From CAVSWT01 sp963777515 (GTDB lineage Bacteria > Bacteroidota > Ignavibacteria > Ignavibacteriales > Ignavibacteriaceae), in contig CAVZQU010000007.1 in the NCBI GenBank assembly GCA_963777515.1, positions 434,001 through 498,000 on the forward strand: 64,000 nt of DNA, read 5' to 3'. Numbering within the stretch: position 1 is the first letter of the stretch; each line of letters starts with the position of its first letter. Shown in pieces: positions 19,589-27,744 of this stretch. The translations under genes were made by a program, and so were the position numbers. The notes below the pieces were generated by a model. The model was not told the origin of the DNA, searched no databases, and saw only the letters and a list, made by a program, of their open reading frames with translations.

Positions 19589-20319
19589 TTACGGGCAAAA
19601 ATAATAACTCTTGGTGATGTGGAAAAGCTAAAAGAATTTCCATCAAAATCACCTAAGACTTCATGGACATTAAATCCGGTTGAAACAACAGCAGAAATTA
19701 ACTCTTCCGGCTTAAACATTCTAACTGATTCTAAAAATTTTTGTTCTACATCGTATTTGTTAATAGTTATAAGTTTTTCGACCCTGCTGTTTTCAATTTT
19801 TCTTTCTTGTGTTATTAATCCGCCTGGAATGATATCAACGGATTTATTTATTAAATTTTTTTCAACATATCCTTGATTAAAAAAATCTATAATGAAAAAT
19901 CCATTTTCTTTTAAATGATCAAATGCAGTTTTAATAATTTTAAAATTTTCATTATCCTTTTCAAAATAACCAAAGCTGGTGAAAAGATTAACTACCAGGT
20001 CAAATTTTTCACTAATTGCAAAATGACGCAAATCCGATTCAATAAAATCAATATTTAAATTTACTTCTGCGGCAGTTTTCTTTGCCACTTTAATAAGCTT
20101 TTCACTTAAATCAACTGCAGTAACTTTAAAACCATGTTGAGCAAATAGAATGGAATGACGTCCGGCTCCACAAGCCATATCAAGGATTTTGCTGCCTGGT
20201 GGAATATTCACTTTTGATAGAATTAAGTCAACTAAACCTTTTGCATCATCTTCATTTCGATGCCTGTAAACATCTAAATATTCTTCTGTATTAAACCAAT
20301 CTTTGAACCATTCAGCCAT
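19585..20319 (-). CDS. Class I SAM-dependent methyltransferase
   Basis: The 244-aa protein has SAM-binding motif I in ILDMACGAGRHSILFA (about residues 41-56), motif II in VTAVDLSEKLI and an acidic motif near DLVVNLFTSFGYF. The fold is clear, but the substrate is not. It lies 11 bases downstream of recR and is four-base overlapped with the next lipoprotein gene, so it belongs to the same transcription unit. Confidence 0.85.
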   Translation of the reverse strand: MAEWFKDWFNTEEYLDVYRHRNEDDAKGLVDLILSKVNIPPGSKILDMACGAGRHSILFAQHGFKVTAVDLSEKLIKVAKKTAAEVNLNIDFIESDLRHFAISEKFDLVVNLFTSFGYFEKDNENFKIIKTAFDHLKENGFFIIDFFNQGYVEKNLINKSVDIIPGGLITQERKIENSRVEKLITINKYDVEQKFLESVRMFKPEELISAVVSTGFNVHEVLGDFDGNSFSFSTSPRVIIFARK

Positions 20320-20330
20320 GTAAATAAAAT

Positions 20331-20927
20331 CTAAATCGAAATTCTTCCTAAAACTGCTCTTCCAATAGTAGCTTCATCTGCAAATTCCAGATCTCCACCA
20401 ATTGGAAGTCCGCGGGCAATTCTTGTTACTTTTATTCCAAACGGCTTAATCAATTTTGCAAGATACAAAGCTGTTGTTTCCCCTTCCGTATCAGGATTAA
20501 GTGCTAAAATAATTTCATGAATTTCTTCATTTTCAAATCTCTTTATAAGTTCTTTTATTTTAAGAGATTCCGGATTAGTGCCTGATAATGGAGAAAGTAC
20601 TCCACCCAGAACATGATAAAGTCCATTAAATTCATGAGATTTTTCAATTGCAATTACATCGCTCGCTTCTTCAACAACACATATTACAGTTGTATCACGT
20701 TTATGACTTCTGCATACATCACAAAGATTTTCTACAGAAATATTAAAACATCTTTCACAAAATCTTAGTTTGGTTTTTAATTCTTTTATTGCTTGAACCA
20801 AACTGTCTACGGAAGTTTCATCACTTTTTAAAATATACAAAGCCAGTCTTTGTGCTGTTTTTTTGCCAACACTTGGCAATTTACTAAGTTCTTCTATTGC
20901 TGTTTGAAGCGGCTCAGCTATTTGCAA
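20331..20927 (-). CDS. recR: Recombination mediator RecR
   Basis: The 198-aa protein has normal RecR length. It has the N-terminal helix-hairpin-helix LSKLPSVGKKTAQRLALY, a four-cysteine zinc finger (CERCFNISVENLCDVC, residues about 57-72) and a Toprim domain with VVEEASDVIAIE and YHVLGGVLSPLSG. RecR acts with RecF/RecO to load RecA on gapped DNA. It follows ybaB by two bases, the classical ybaB-recR pairing. Confidence 0.96.
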   Translation of the reverse strand: MQIAEPLQTAIEELSKLPSVGKKTAQRLALYILKSDETSVDSLVQAIKELKTKLRFCERCFNISVENLCDVCRSHKRDTTVICVVEEASDVIAIEKSHEFNGLYHVLGGVLSPLSGTNPESLKIKELIKRFENEEIHEIILALNPDTEGETTALYLAKLIKPFGIKVTRIARGLPIGGDLEFADEATIGRAVLGRISI

Positions 20928-20929
20928 GT

Positions 20930-21259
20930 TTAGAGCCCCGGGATGTTTAAACCTGGAGGAATCATACCTTTTGTAACTTTAGCCATTTCTTCTTCAGCGC
21001 GTTTATTTGCAGATTGGAGTGCTTTATTTATAGCGGCGACTACCAAATCTTCTAAAATTTCCTTCTCGTCAGCGTTTATGACTTGCGGGTCAATTTCTAC
21101 ACTTATTATTTCTTTATTTCCATTTGCTGTTGCTTTAATCATTCCGCCGCCGGCTTCTTCTGAAACTGTAATATTTCCCAGTTCACCTTGCACTTTCTGC
21201 ATCTCAGCCTGCATTTTCTGAACTTGCTTCAGCATTCCTTGCATTCCGCCTTTCATCAA
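20930..21259 (-). CDS. ybaB: YbaB/EbfC-family nucleoid-associated protein
   Basis: The 109-aa protein starts with a Met/Gln-rich helix (MLKQVQKMQAEMQKVQ), followed by a strand region with GGGMIKATANGNKEIISVEI and a C-terminal helix, which is the YbaB/EbfC pattern. The family binds DNA as a dimer. It leads the ybaB-recR-methyltransferase-lipoprotein-ftsX series. A divergent promoter region (21260-21392) separates it from the PurC-like gene. Confidence 0.93.
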   Translation of the reverse strand: MMKGGMQGMLKQVQKMQAEMQKVQGELGNITVSEEAGGGMIKATANGNKEIISVEIDPQVINADEKEILEDLVVAAINKALQSANKRAEEEMAKVTKGMIPPGLNIPGL

Positions 21260-21335
21260 ATTCCTCCAAAAGATAAATATTTAATAAAAAATGCTAATTA
21301 TTTATAATTTTTTTGAGCAAATATAATATAATCAA

Positions 21336-21365
21336 TTGACTTTATACATTGAAATTTCATAATTT
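21336..21365 (+). promoter_or_regulatory. Possible sigma70-like promoter for the PurC-like/psd/pssA group
   Basis: TTGACT (21336-21341) and TAATTT (21360-21365) are separated by 18 bases and lie 28 bases upstream of the TTG start. The match is reasonable but rests on two hexamers in AT-rich DNA, so it is tentative. Confidence 0.3.
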
Positions 21366-21392
21366 CTCATCTAAAATTTAAAGTAGGTAATT

Positions 21393-22103
21393 TTGTCAGT
21401 AAAATTTAATAATAACAGAACCTTAATAGAAGAATTAAATAAAAAAGAACCGGTAGTTTTAGACCGTGATGATTTTATAAATTTAGAATATTCTGATCAT
21501 TTTCATTCTAATGGTTCTACAAAAATTAAGAGTAAAAACCTTGGTGAAAAATTTGCACACTTAAATTCTTTCTTCTTTGACTATTTAAAGGGTTATCATA
21601 TTCCTACTGCTTTTGTTAAATCTGAAAATAAAAATACTCTTAAATTCATTAAACATGAGCGTTTACCTTTTACTATTAAAATTTTGAATATTGTAGATAA
21701 AAGAACCGCAAAAATTTTTAGTAAAAAAGAAAACGAAATTTTGAACTTTCCTATTTTTGAATTTCATGTTGGTAATGGAAAAGATTCATTAGTGTCTGAA
21801 AGTCATTTAGTTTCTTTTGACCTTTGTTCTGTTGAAGATTTAAAACTAATAAGTAGAATTTGTTCCAAAGTTAATGCAGTATTAAAATCTTTCTTCGAAA
21901 GAAGAAATACCATTTTGGCAGAAGTTTCATGTGCTTTTGGGAAAAATGACAGTAGACTTTTTTTAGTAGATGACTTTACTCCCCGCAGCTTAAAGATTCT
22001 TCCGGTTGAGGATGATAAAAAATGGAGTAATCCTTACAAATTAACCACAGCCCCGGAAATAAAAAAATATACGGACTTGCTTCATAATATTATGAGCTCG
22101 TAA
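21393..22103 (+). CDS. Divergent SAICAR synthetase (PurC)-like protein
   Basis: The 236-aa protein aligns by eye along much of the PurC fold: LNSFFFDYLKGYHIPTAFVK, then FPIFEFHVGNGKDSLVSE, KVNAVLKSFFERR, LAEVSCAFG and LVDDFTPRSLKI. PurC joins aspartate to CAIR in purine synthesis. Several hallmarks are altered: the N-terminal GKAK-VY strand is missing, the RN-aaGS stretch reads LNIVDKRTAKI, and the D-E-TPDSSR end is DDFTPRSLK. It may therefore have a different substrate or be a structural paralogue. The start is a TTG preceded by AGTAGGT. It runs directly into psd and pssA. Confidence 0.6.
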   Translation: MSVKFNNNRTLIEELNKKEPVVLDRDDFINLEYSDHFHSNGSTKIKSKNLGEKFAHLNSFFFDYLKGYHIPTAFVKSENKNTLKFIKHERLPFTIKILNIVDKRTAKIFSKKENEILNFPIFEFHVGNGKDSLVSESHLVSFDLCSVEDLKLISRICSKVNAVLKSFFERRNTILAEVSCAFGKNDSRLFLVDDFTPRSLKILPVEDDKKWSNPYKLTTAPEIKKYTDLLHNIMSS

Positions 22104-22105
22104 TA

Positions 22106-22763
22106 ATGTTTACCAAATACGGATATTTTACTCTTGGTGTTGTTTCTGTAATTGTATTCATTTTGATTTCTTTAAGTTTCTTTTTTCAAAATGTTTATAT
22201 CAAATCTTCTTTTATTATAATCCCTTTAGCTTTCCTTCTTTTAACATTAAATTTTTTTCGTGATCCGGATAGAACCACTCCGAATAAGAATAATATAATT
22301 GTTTCTCCGGCAGATGGAAGAATACTTATTTATAAAAGATGTTGAGGACAATAAATTCATAAATAGTAAAGCAAAACAAATTTCTATTTTTATGTCGCCT
22401 TTAGATGTGCATGTAAATAGAATTCCAATTGACGGAGAATTAGAATATTTAAAATATTATCCTGGTAAATTTATTTCTGCATTTGATGACAAGGCATCCG
22501 AGGTTAATGAAAGATGTGAATTTGGAATTGAAAGCAAATTTGGGAAAGTCTTTTTTACACAAGTTGCCGGATTTGTAGCAAGAAGAATTGTTTATGAAAT
22601 TAAAGTTGGAGATAATGTAAAAATTGGAAAAAGATTTGGAATGATTAAATTTGGAAGTCGCGTTGATGTAGTTGTTCCCGCATCATCCGGATGGAATGAA
22701 AAAGTTAAGAAAAACGACCGCGTAACTGCAGGTGAAACAATCCTTTTCGAAAATATAAATTGA
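22106..22763 (+). CDS. psd: Phosphatidylserine decarboxylase, one frameshift
   Basis: Two membrane segments (about residues 8-55) are followed by FFRDPDR and VSPADGRI. After a one-base frame change around 22317-22335 the sequence continues with MSPLDVHVNRIP and ends IKFGSRVDVVVPASSGW. The Gly-Ser there is the self-cleavage site that yields the pyruvoyl cofactor of short, archaeal-type Psd enzymes. The intact protein would be about 219 aa. It makes phosphatidylethanolamine from the phosphatidylserine produced by the next gene. As the enzyme is normally essential, sequence error is likely. Confidence 0.88.
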
Positions 22764-22764
22764 A

Positions 22765-23487
22765 ATGAACCGCCGAATAAGAATAACTCCTTCCGTTGTC
22801 CCAAACCTTTTTACAACAATGAATATGTTCAGCGGGTTCCTATCAATTATTAATGCAAGCCAAGGGGAATACAATCGTGCAGCATGGTTTATTGTCACTG
22901 CAGCAGTTTTTGATGCCCTTGACGGATTAGTTGCTCGTTTAACAAAATCAAGCAGTGAACTTGGAGTTGAGCTAGATTCTCTTTCTGATATTGTAAGTTT
23001 TGGTGCTGCTCCTTCATTTTTAATCTATAGTGCTTATCTTCATCAATTTGAAACGATTGGAATTATTATCAGTTCTTTACTTATGATAGCCGGCGGATTT
23101 AGATTAGCAAGATTTAATATACAACTTGTGGGATTTGATAAAGACTATTTTAAAGGCTTACCAATTCCAGCTTCAGCACTTACAATCTCAAGTTTTCTTA
23201 TTACTTATTATAAAGAACCAACTGGTTTTGAAAAACCATATTCAAATTACATTATTCCATTGATTATAGTTTTATCCATTTTAATGGTTACAAGAATTAA
23301 ATATGACACACTCCCTAAATTCTCTTTCCCGGAAATAAAAAAGAAACCTTTCCATTTTACATTTGTCATAATAGCAGTTGCTTTACTTATTATTACTAAA
23401 GGCCAAGCGCTTTTTTACATATTTGTTTTCATAATTCTATTTGGTATTTTTAGGCATATTTTTATTAGATATTTTAAGAAAAAGTAG
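22765..23487 (+). CDS. pssA: CDP-diacylglycerol-serine O-phosphatidyltransferase
   Basis: The 240-aa membrane protein has the CDP-alcohol phosphatidyltransferase motif D53-G-x2-A-R58, G67, D71, D75, in DALDGLVARL and GVELDSLSD, plus about six hydrophobic segments. It makes phosphatidylserine, the substrate of the upstream Psd, from CDP-diacylglycerol and serine. Its ATG begins one base after the psd stop. Confidence 0.94.
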   Translation: MNRRIRITPSVVPNLFTTMNMFSGFLSIINASQGEYNRAAWFIVTAAVFDALDGLVARLTKSSSELGVELDSLSDIVSFGAAPSFLIYSAYLHQFETIGIIISSLLMIAGGFRLARFNIQLVGFDKDYFKGLPIPASALTISSFLITYYKEPTGFEKPYSNYIIPLIIVLSILMVTRIKYDTLPKFSFPEIKKKPFHFTFVIIAVALLIITKGQALFYIFVFIILFGIFRHIFIRYFKKK

Positions 23488-23529
23488 TTCTTCTTTCCCT
23501 TTTTATCACTAAAGTATCAGGAATTAAAT

Positions 23530-23778
23530 TTGTATAAAGCAAAAGTAATTATTAAAAGAAGGCCTTCCATTTTGGACCCTCAAGGGCAGGCTGTTGAAAA
23601 AGGTGCCGCCCATCTCGGTATAAAGAATATCAAAGAAACACGCATCGGAAAATTTATTGAATTTACTGTTGATACTGATAATCAAAGCGATGCAGAAAAA
23701 GAAGTAGATAACTATTGCAACAAGCTTCTTGCAAATCCAATTATGGAAGACTATGAATTCAGTTTGGAAAAAATATGA
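23530..23778 (+). CDS. purS: Phosphoribosylformylglycinamidine synthase subunit PurS
   Basis: The 82-aa protein has PurS length and pattern: KAKVIIKRRPSILDPQGQAV at the start, then HLGIKNIKETRIGKFIEF and a C-terminal ANPIMEDYEF. PurS bridges PurL and PurQ in the multi-subunit FGAM synthetase of purine synthesis. The start is TTG. Its stop overlaps the purQ start (ATGA). PurL is encoded about 33 kb away at 56094-58322. Confidence 0.95.
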   Translation: MYKAKVIIKRRPSILDPQGQAVEKGAAHLGIKNIKETRIGKFIEFTVDTDNQSDAEKEVDNYCNKLLANPIMEDYEFSLEKI

Positions 23779-24476
23779 GTAAGCCCAAATTTGGAGTAGT
23801 TGTTTTTCCCGGATCAAATTGTGATCATGATGCATACTACGCCTTAAAAAAAGTTCAGGGATATGATGTAGATTTTTTATGGCATAAAGAAACTGATTTG
23901 CAAAATTCAGATGTAATAGTTCTTCCGGGAGGTTTTTCTTATGGAGATTATTTAAGAACTGGTTCAATAGCTCGCTTCTCTCCAATCATGAATTCTGTTA
24001 TAGATTTTGCAAACAAAGGCGGGTATGTAATTGGGATTTGTAATGGGTTTCAAATCTTGCTTGAAGCTGAATTGCTGCCTGGCGTCATGTTGAAAAATAA
24101 ATCGCTACAATTTGTCTGTAAAGATGTATATCTTACCATTGAAAATAGCGATTCTGTCTTTACGAAAGGAATTGAACAGGATAAAGTTCTTAAAATTCCT
24201 ATTGCTCACGGTGATGGAAATTATTTCGCTGATGAAAACACTTTGAAATCTTTAGTTGATAATGGACAAATTGTTTTTAAGTATTCATCTCCACAAGGTA
24301 AAATTGAAGAAGAAGCAAATCCAAACGGCTCAATAAGTGGAATTGCAGGTATTATGAATAAAAAAGGAAATGTTTTAGGAATGATGCCTCACCCGGAAAG
24401 AGCTTGTGACCCTTTGCTTGGGAAAAAAGACGGTTCATTAATTTTTAATGCAATCGTAAATAATATATTTAACTAA
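23775..24476 (+). CDS. purQ: Phosphoribosylformylglycinamidine synthase glutaminase subunit PurQ
   Basis: The 233-aa class I amidotransferase opens KFGVVVFPGSNCDHDA, has the nucleophile elbow VIGICNGFQILLEA (Cys89) and the His-Glu pair in GMMPHPERACDP near the end. It supplies ammonia from glutamine to PurL. It is coupled to purS by a four-base overlap. Confidence 0.96.
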   Translation: MSKPKFGVVVFPGSNCDHDAYYALKKVQGYDVDFLWHKETDLQNSDVIVLPGGFSYGDYLRTGSIARFSPIMNSVIDFANKGGYVIGICNGFQILLEAELLPGVMLKNKSLQFVCKDVYLTIENSDSVFTKGIEQDKVLKIPIAHGDGNYFADENTLKSLVDNGQIVFKYSSPQGKIEEEANPNGSISGIAGIMNKKGNVLGMMPHPERACDPLLGKKDGSLIFNAIVNNIFN

Positions 24477-24487
24477 TAGGTGAAATC

Positions 24488-24685
24488 ATGTTTGGAAATT
24501 TAGGGACCGGTGAAATAATTCTTATTGTGCTGGTAATTTTAATTTTATTCGGCGCTAAAAAAATTCCCGAACTTGCTCAAGGGTTGGGGAAAGGAATGCG
24601 TGAGTTTAAAAAATCATTGAAAGATGTTGAAGATGAAATTAAGTCTACAGATAAAGACGAAAAATCAGATACAAAGAAAAGCTAA
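24488..24685 (+). CDS. tatA: Sec-independent translocase subunit TatA/E (first copy)
   Basis: The 65-aa protein has an N-terminal membrane helix starting GTGEIILIVLVILILFG, then KKIPELAQGLGKGMREFKKS, the amphipathic helix of TatA, and a charged tail. It lies 11 bases after purQ and is followed by a second tatA-like gene. No tatC is present in the window. Confidence 0.92.
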   Translation: MFGNLGTGEIILIVLVILILFGAKKIPELAQGLGKGMREFKKSLKDVEDEIKSTDKDEKSDTKKS

Positions 24686-24710
24686 TTAAAATAATATTTA
24701 AGGAACTGAC

Positions 24711-24881
24711 ATGTTTGAAAGTATTGGCGGCGGAGAGATATTAATAATTCTTTTTGTAGTTCTCTTATTATTCGGCGCTAAGAAGATTCCGGAAATTGCT
24801 GGAAACATTGGCAAAGGTATTAAAGAATTCAAAAAGAGCATAAAAGAAGTAGAAGAAAATATTAAGATTACTGATAAGTAA
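24711..24881 (+). CDS. tatA: Sec-independent translocase subunit TatA/E (second copy, 56 aa)
   Basis: An ATG preceded by AAGGAAC opens a 56-aa frame with one membrane helix (GGGEILIILFVVLLLFGAKK) followed by KIPEIAGNIGKGIKEFKKS. It is clearly a duplicate of the preceding TatA, with a shorter tail. Twin small TatA genes may give TatA- and TatB-like roles, since some bacteria use minimal TatAC systems (inference). Confidence 0.88.
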   Translation: MFESIGGGEILIILFVVLLLFGAKKIPEIAGNIGKGIKEFKKSIKEVEENIKITDK

Positions 24882-24914
24882 TTCTTCTAATCAATAATTT
24901 TTTCCACAACAGAG

Positions 24915-25054
24915 GGTGAACAAAAAGAAGACGATAATGTCACACTGAACATGTCTAAGCTTGCCTACCGGCAGGCAGGTGTGAACTTAATAAGAAATGT
25001 CAGTTTTCGACAAACTCAAACTGACAATTTTACTATTAACTGTTTTTGCTCACC
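24915..25054. repeat. Palindromic element A (two hairpins inside an outer inverted repeat)
   Basis: The outer repeat is GGTGAACAAAAA (24915-24926) and TTTTTGCTCACC (25043-25054), 11 of 12 matched. Inside is a hairpin starting GTCACACT at 24939. Its loop contains a second nested hairpin around 24961-24978 (GCCT...AGGC). A further hairpin at 24999-25025 has arms GTCAGTTT and AAACTGAC. It fills most of the tatA-gatA gap. Confidence 0.75.
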
Positions 25055-25093
25055 AAATAAATCAATAATAAACTTAAAAAGGTAGGAAGCTGC

Positions 25094-26524
25094 TTGTCTC
25101 AATACTCTAATCATTCCGACAAATTAGAAAAGATAAAACAAAATAAATTATCATTAATTCAAAACGTTGATAATTTTTTAGAGAAGATTAATGAAAAAAA
25201 GAATCTAAATGCTTTCAATTTTGTTTTTGAAGAAGATGCAAAAAAACAAGCAAGAGAAATTGAAGAGAAAATTAAATCCGGCAATCATGGAAAACTTGCC
25301 GGAATGGTAATAGCAATCAAAGATGTTCTATCTATTAAAGATAAACCAACTACCTGCTCCTCAAAAATACTTGAGAATTTCACTTCACTTTACACAACAA
25401 CTGCAGTTCAAAAATTAATTGATGAAGATGCGATAATAATCGGTAAGACCAACTGTGATGAATTTGCAATGGGTTCTTCTAATGAGAATAGTGCATTTGG
25501 GCCGGTATTAAATCCAGTTGATAACGAAAGAGTTACAGGCGGTTCAAGCGGCGGCTCTGCAGCGGCTGTTGCAGCTGGTCTATGCGATGCGGCATTAGGA
25601 ACTGATACTGGAGGGTCAATTCGTCAGCCTGCGGCATTGTGCGGCGTTTATGGCTTAAAACCAACTTATGGAAGAGTTTCAAGATTTGGATTAACTGCCT
25701 TTGCATCATCTTTTGATTCGATTGGGCCTTTTACAAATAATGTTGAAGATGCTGCTTTAATTTTACAAGTAATGGCTGGAGAAGATAAGCAGGATGCAAC
25801 TTCATCAAAAGTATCTAGTTCCGAGATTACAGTAAAAATCTTATCCAAGAATTCAAAATTAAAAATAGGTATTGCCGAAGAATATTTTGGAGAAGGCTTA
25901 TCTCCCGAAATTAAAAAAGAGACTGAAACTGTAATTGAAAAATTAAAGTCCAAAGGATTTGAAGTAAAAAATATTCATCTCCCGCACAATGAATATACAA
26001 TTGCGGCATATTATATTTTAACAACAGCAGAGGCTTCTTCAAATCTTGCCAGATACGATGGAGCAAGATATGGTTATCGTTCAAAAGACAGCCAGACTTT
26101 AATGGATATGTATAAATCTTCACGCTCAGAAGGATTTGGAACAGAAGTTAAACGTCGAATTATGCTTGGGACTTATGTTTTATCTGCAGGCTATTATGAT
26201 GCTTATTATAAAAAAGCACAAAAGGTGAGAAGATTAATTAAACAAGATTTTGATAAAGCATTTAATGAAGTTGACATTATTTTAACTCCAACTACTCCAT
26301 CAACTGCATTTAAGATTGGCGAGAAATCAAATGATCCTCTGGAAATGTACTTAAGCGATATTTATACGACTTCTGCAAACCTTGCAGGAATTCCAGGGAT
26401 CAGTATCCCGGCAGCTAAAAGCTCAGATGGATTGCCAATTGGAGTTCAATTACTTGCAAATCAATTTGAAGAAGAAAAACTTTTTCAAATGAGTTATTTT
26501 ATTCAAGAAAATATTTTGAAATAA
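25094..26524 (+). CDS. gatA: Aspartyl/glutamyl-tRNA amidotransferase subunit A
   Basis: The 476-aa amidase-signature protein has the catalytic triad Lys76 (VIAIKDVL), Ser151 (GGSSGGSAAA) and Ser175 (DTGGSIRQPA). It has full GatA length and the GatA-typical LKPTYGRVSRFGLTAFASS. With GatB and GatC it amidates misacylated Glu-tRNA(Gln)/Asp-tRNA(Asn); neither partner is in the window. The start is TTG with AGGAAG upstream. Confidence 0.95.
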   Translation: MSQYSNHSDKLEKIKQNKLSLIQNVDNFLEKINEKKNLNAFNFVFEEDAKKQAREIEEKIKSGNHGKLAGMVIAIKDVLSIKDKPTTCSSKILENFTSLYTTTAVQKLIDEDAIIIGKTNCDEFAMGSSNENSAFGPVLNPVDNERVTGGSSGGSAAAVAAGLCDAALGTDTGGSIRQPAALCGVYGLKPTYGRVSRFGLTAFASSFDSIGPFTNNVEDAALILQVMAGEDKQDATSSKVSSSEITVKILSKNSKLKIGIAEEYFGEGLSPEIKKETETVIEKLKSKGFEVKNIHLPHNEYTIAAYYILTTAEASSNLARYDGARYGYRSKDSQTLMDMYKSSRSEGFGTEVKRRIMLGTYVLSAGYYDAYYKKAQKVRRLIKQDFDKAFNEVDIILTPTTPSTAFKIGEKSNDPLEMYLSDIYTTSANLAGIPGISIPAAKSSDGLPIGVQLLANQFEEEKLFQMSYFIQENILK

Positions 26525-26538
26525 AAATTTCAAATATT

Positions 26539-27507
26539 TTAATCCAAATCTGGAAACTTTTCATATTTCAAATCAATATCCGAAGCAGCCGCATTTTCTT
26601 TTACTTGCAGCGACGTTTTTCCTCCCGGAATTACTGTTTGGCAAGCTGGATGTGAAATACAAAACTTAAGGCTCAATTGTGCCATTGAATATCCTTTATA
26701 TTCATTAAAAAAGTTATTCATTTTTTCAAGCTGAGTTAAATATTTGTCCAACTTCTCTGCTGATAAATTATTTTTCCGATGATCAGTTTCAGGAAAAATA
26801 GAACTCCTATTAAACTTACCGGCAAGTAGTCCAAACAAAATTGGAATTCTAACTATAACACCAATTCCGTATTCAATCGCTTTTGGAAATAAAACTTTCT
26901 CTGCCTCACGCTCAAGTAAATTGTATCTCACTTGAATAACGTCTATTAAATCATTATGCTTATCAAGTATAAATGCCTGTTCAGTTTCTTTAAAAGACTG
27001 TACACTCCATCCGGGATGCTTAATTTTCCCTTCATCTTTAAGAATTTGCAAAGCTTCCCATGGTTCATCCTTTTCAAGCAGATCAATTGATGGACTGTGT
27101 AATTGAAGGATATCAATTACATCAATGTTTAATCTTTTTAGTGATTGTTCAGCAGCAAAAATTAGATGCTTTTTACTATAATCCGGATTACCCGGAGTAG
27201 TTTCAAATTCTTTTCCTAAATACGGATAAAAATTGTTACCGGCTTTAGTAGCTATAATAATTTTATCTTTATCATTTCGCTCTCTTAGCACTTTTGCAAT
27301 CAATTCTTCAGAATGCCCGAAACCATATGTATCTGCAGTATCAATAAAATTTACTCCATTATCTAAAGCTGTATGAATTGCATTAATTGATTGAGTATCA
27401 TCTGTAGTGCCCCAATCACGACCACTGATTCCCCATGCACCAAATCCAACGGTAGAAACTTCAGGTCCGCGTTTACCAAGTTTTGTATATTTCATTTTAA
27501 GCTCCAC
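26539..27507 (-). CDS. Aldo/keto reductase
   Basis: The 322-aa protein has the family features LGKRGPEVSTVGFGAWGISG, the catalytic-Tyr region DTADTYGFGHSEELI, a Lys in IIIATKAG and the NADPH-binding region near VIPGGKTSLQVKEN. It reduces an unidentified carbonyl or sugar substrate. It is convergent with gatA (14-base gap) and divergent from sucD (237-base gap). Confidence 0.9.
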   Translation of the reverse strand: MELKMKYTKLGKRGPEVSTVGFGAWGISGRDWGTTDDTQSINAIHTALDNGVNFIDTADTYGFGHSEELIAKVLRERNDKDKIIIATKAGNNFYPYLGKEFETTPGNPDYSKKHLIFAAEQSLKRLNIDVIDILQLHSPSIDLLEKDEPWEALQILKDEGKIKHPGWSVQSFKETEQAFILDKHNDLIDVIQVRYNLLEREAEKVLFPKAIEYGIGVIVRIPILFGLLAGKFNRSSIFPETDHRKNNLSAEKLDKYLTQLEKMNNFFNEYKGYSMAQLSLKFCISHPACQTVIPGGKTSLQVKENAAASDIDLKYEKFPDLD

Positions 27508-27744
27508 ATTTTATTTCAGATTTGAAATATTAAAATTACTAAAAAATGATTTGTATTATAAAATTTATATCTGAATATTTTCCGGATATTATTTAAAAAG
27601 AATTTTTATTAACGGTCCTAAGAAAAAGTTGATATTTTCTTAACTATTAAGCTCACCAACCCGGAATACAGGTTTCACTTTTCACTTTTAAAATTCTTAT
27701 CTTTGAAGCAATAATTTTTAAAAGAATTCTTAGGATTATCGTTT

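Noticed and set aside
23524..23985. Minus-strand 153-codon ORF
   Set aside because: It is antisense to purS and purQ, which are clearly real.
27698..27705. TATCTTTG as a Bacteroidota-type -7 element before sucD
   Set aside because: No matching TTG element at the right distance, and the motif is frequent by chance in AT-rich DNA.
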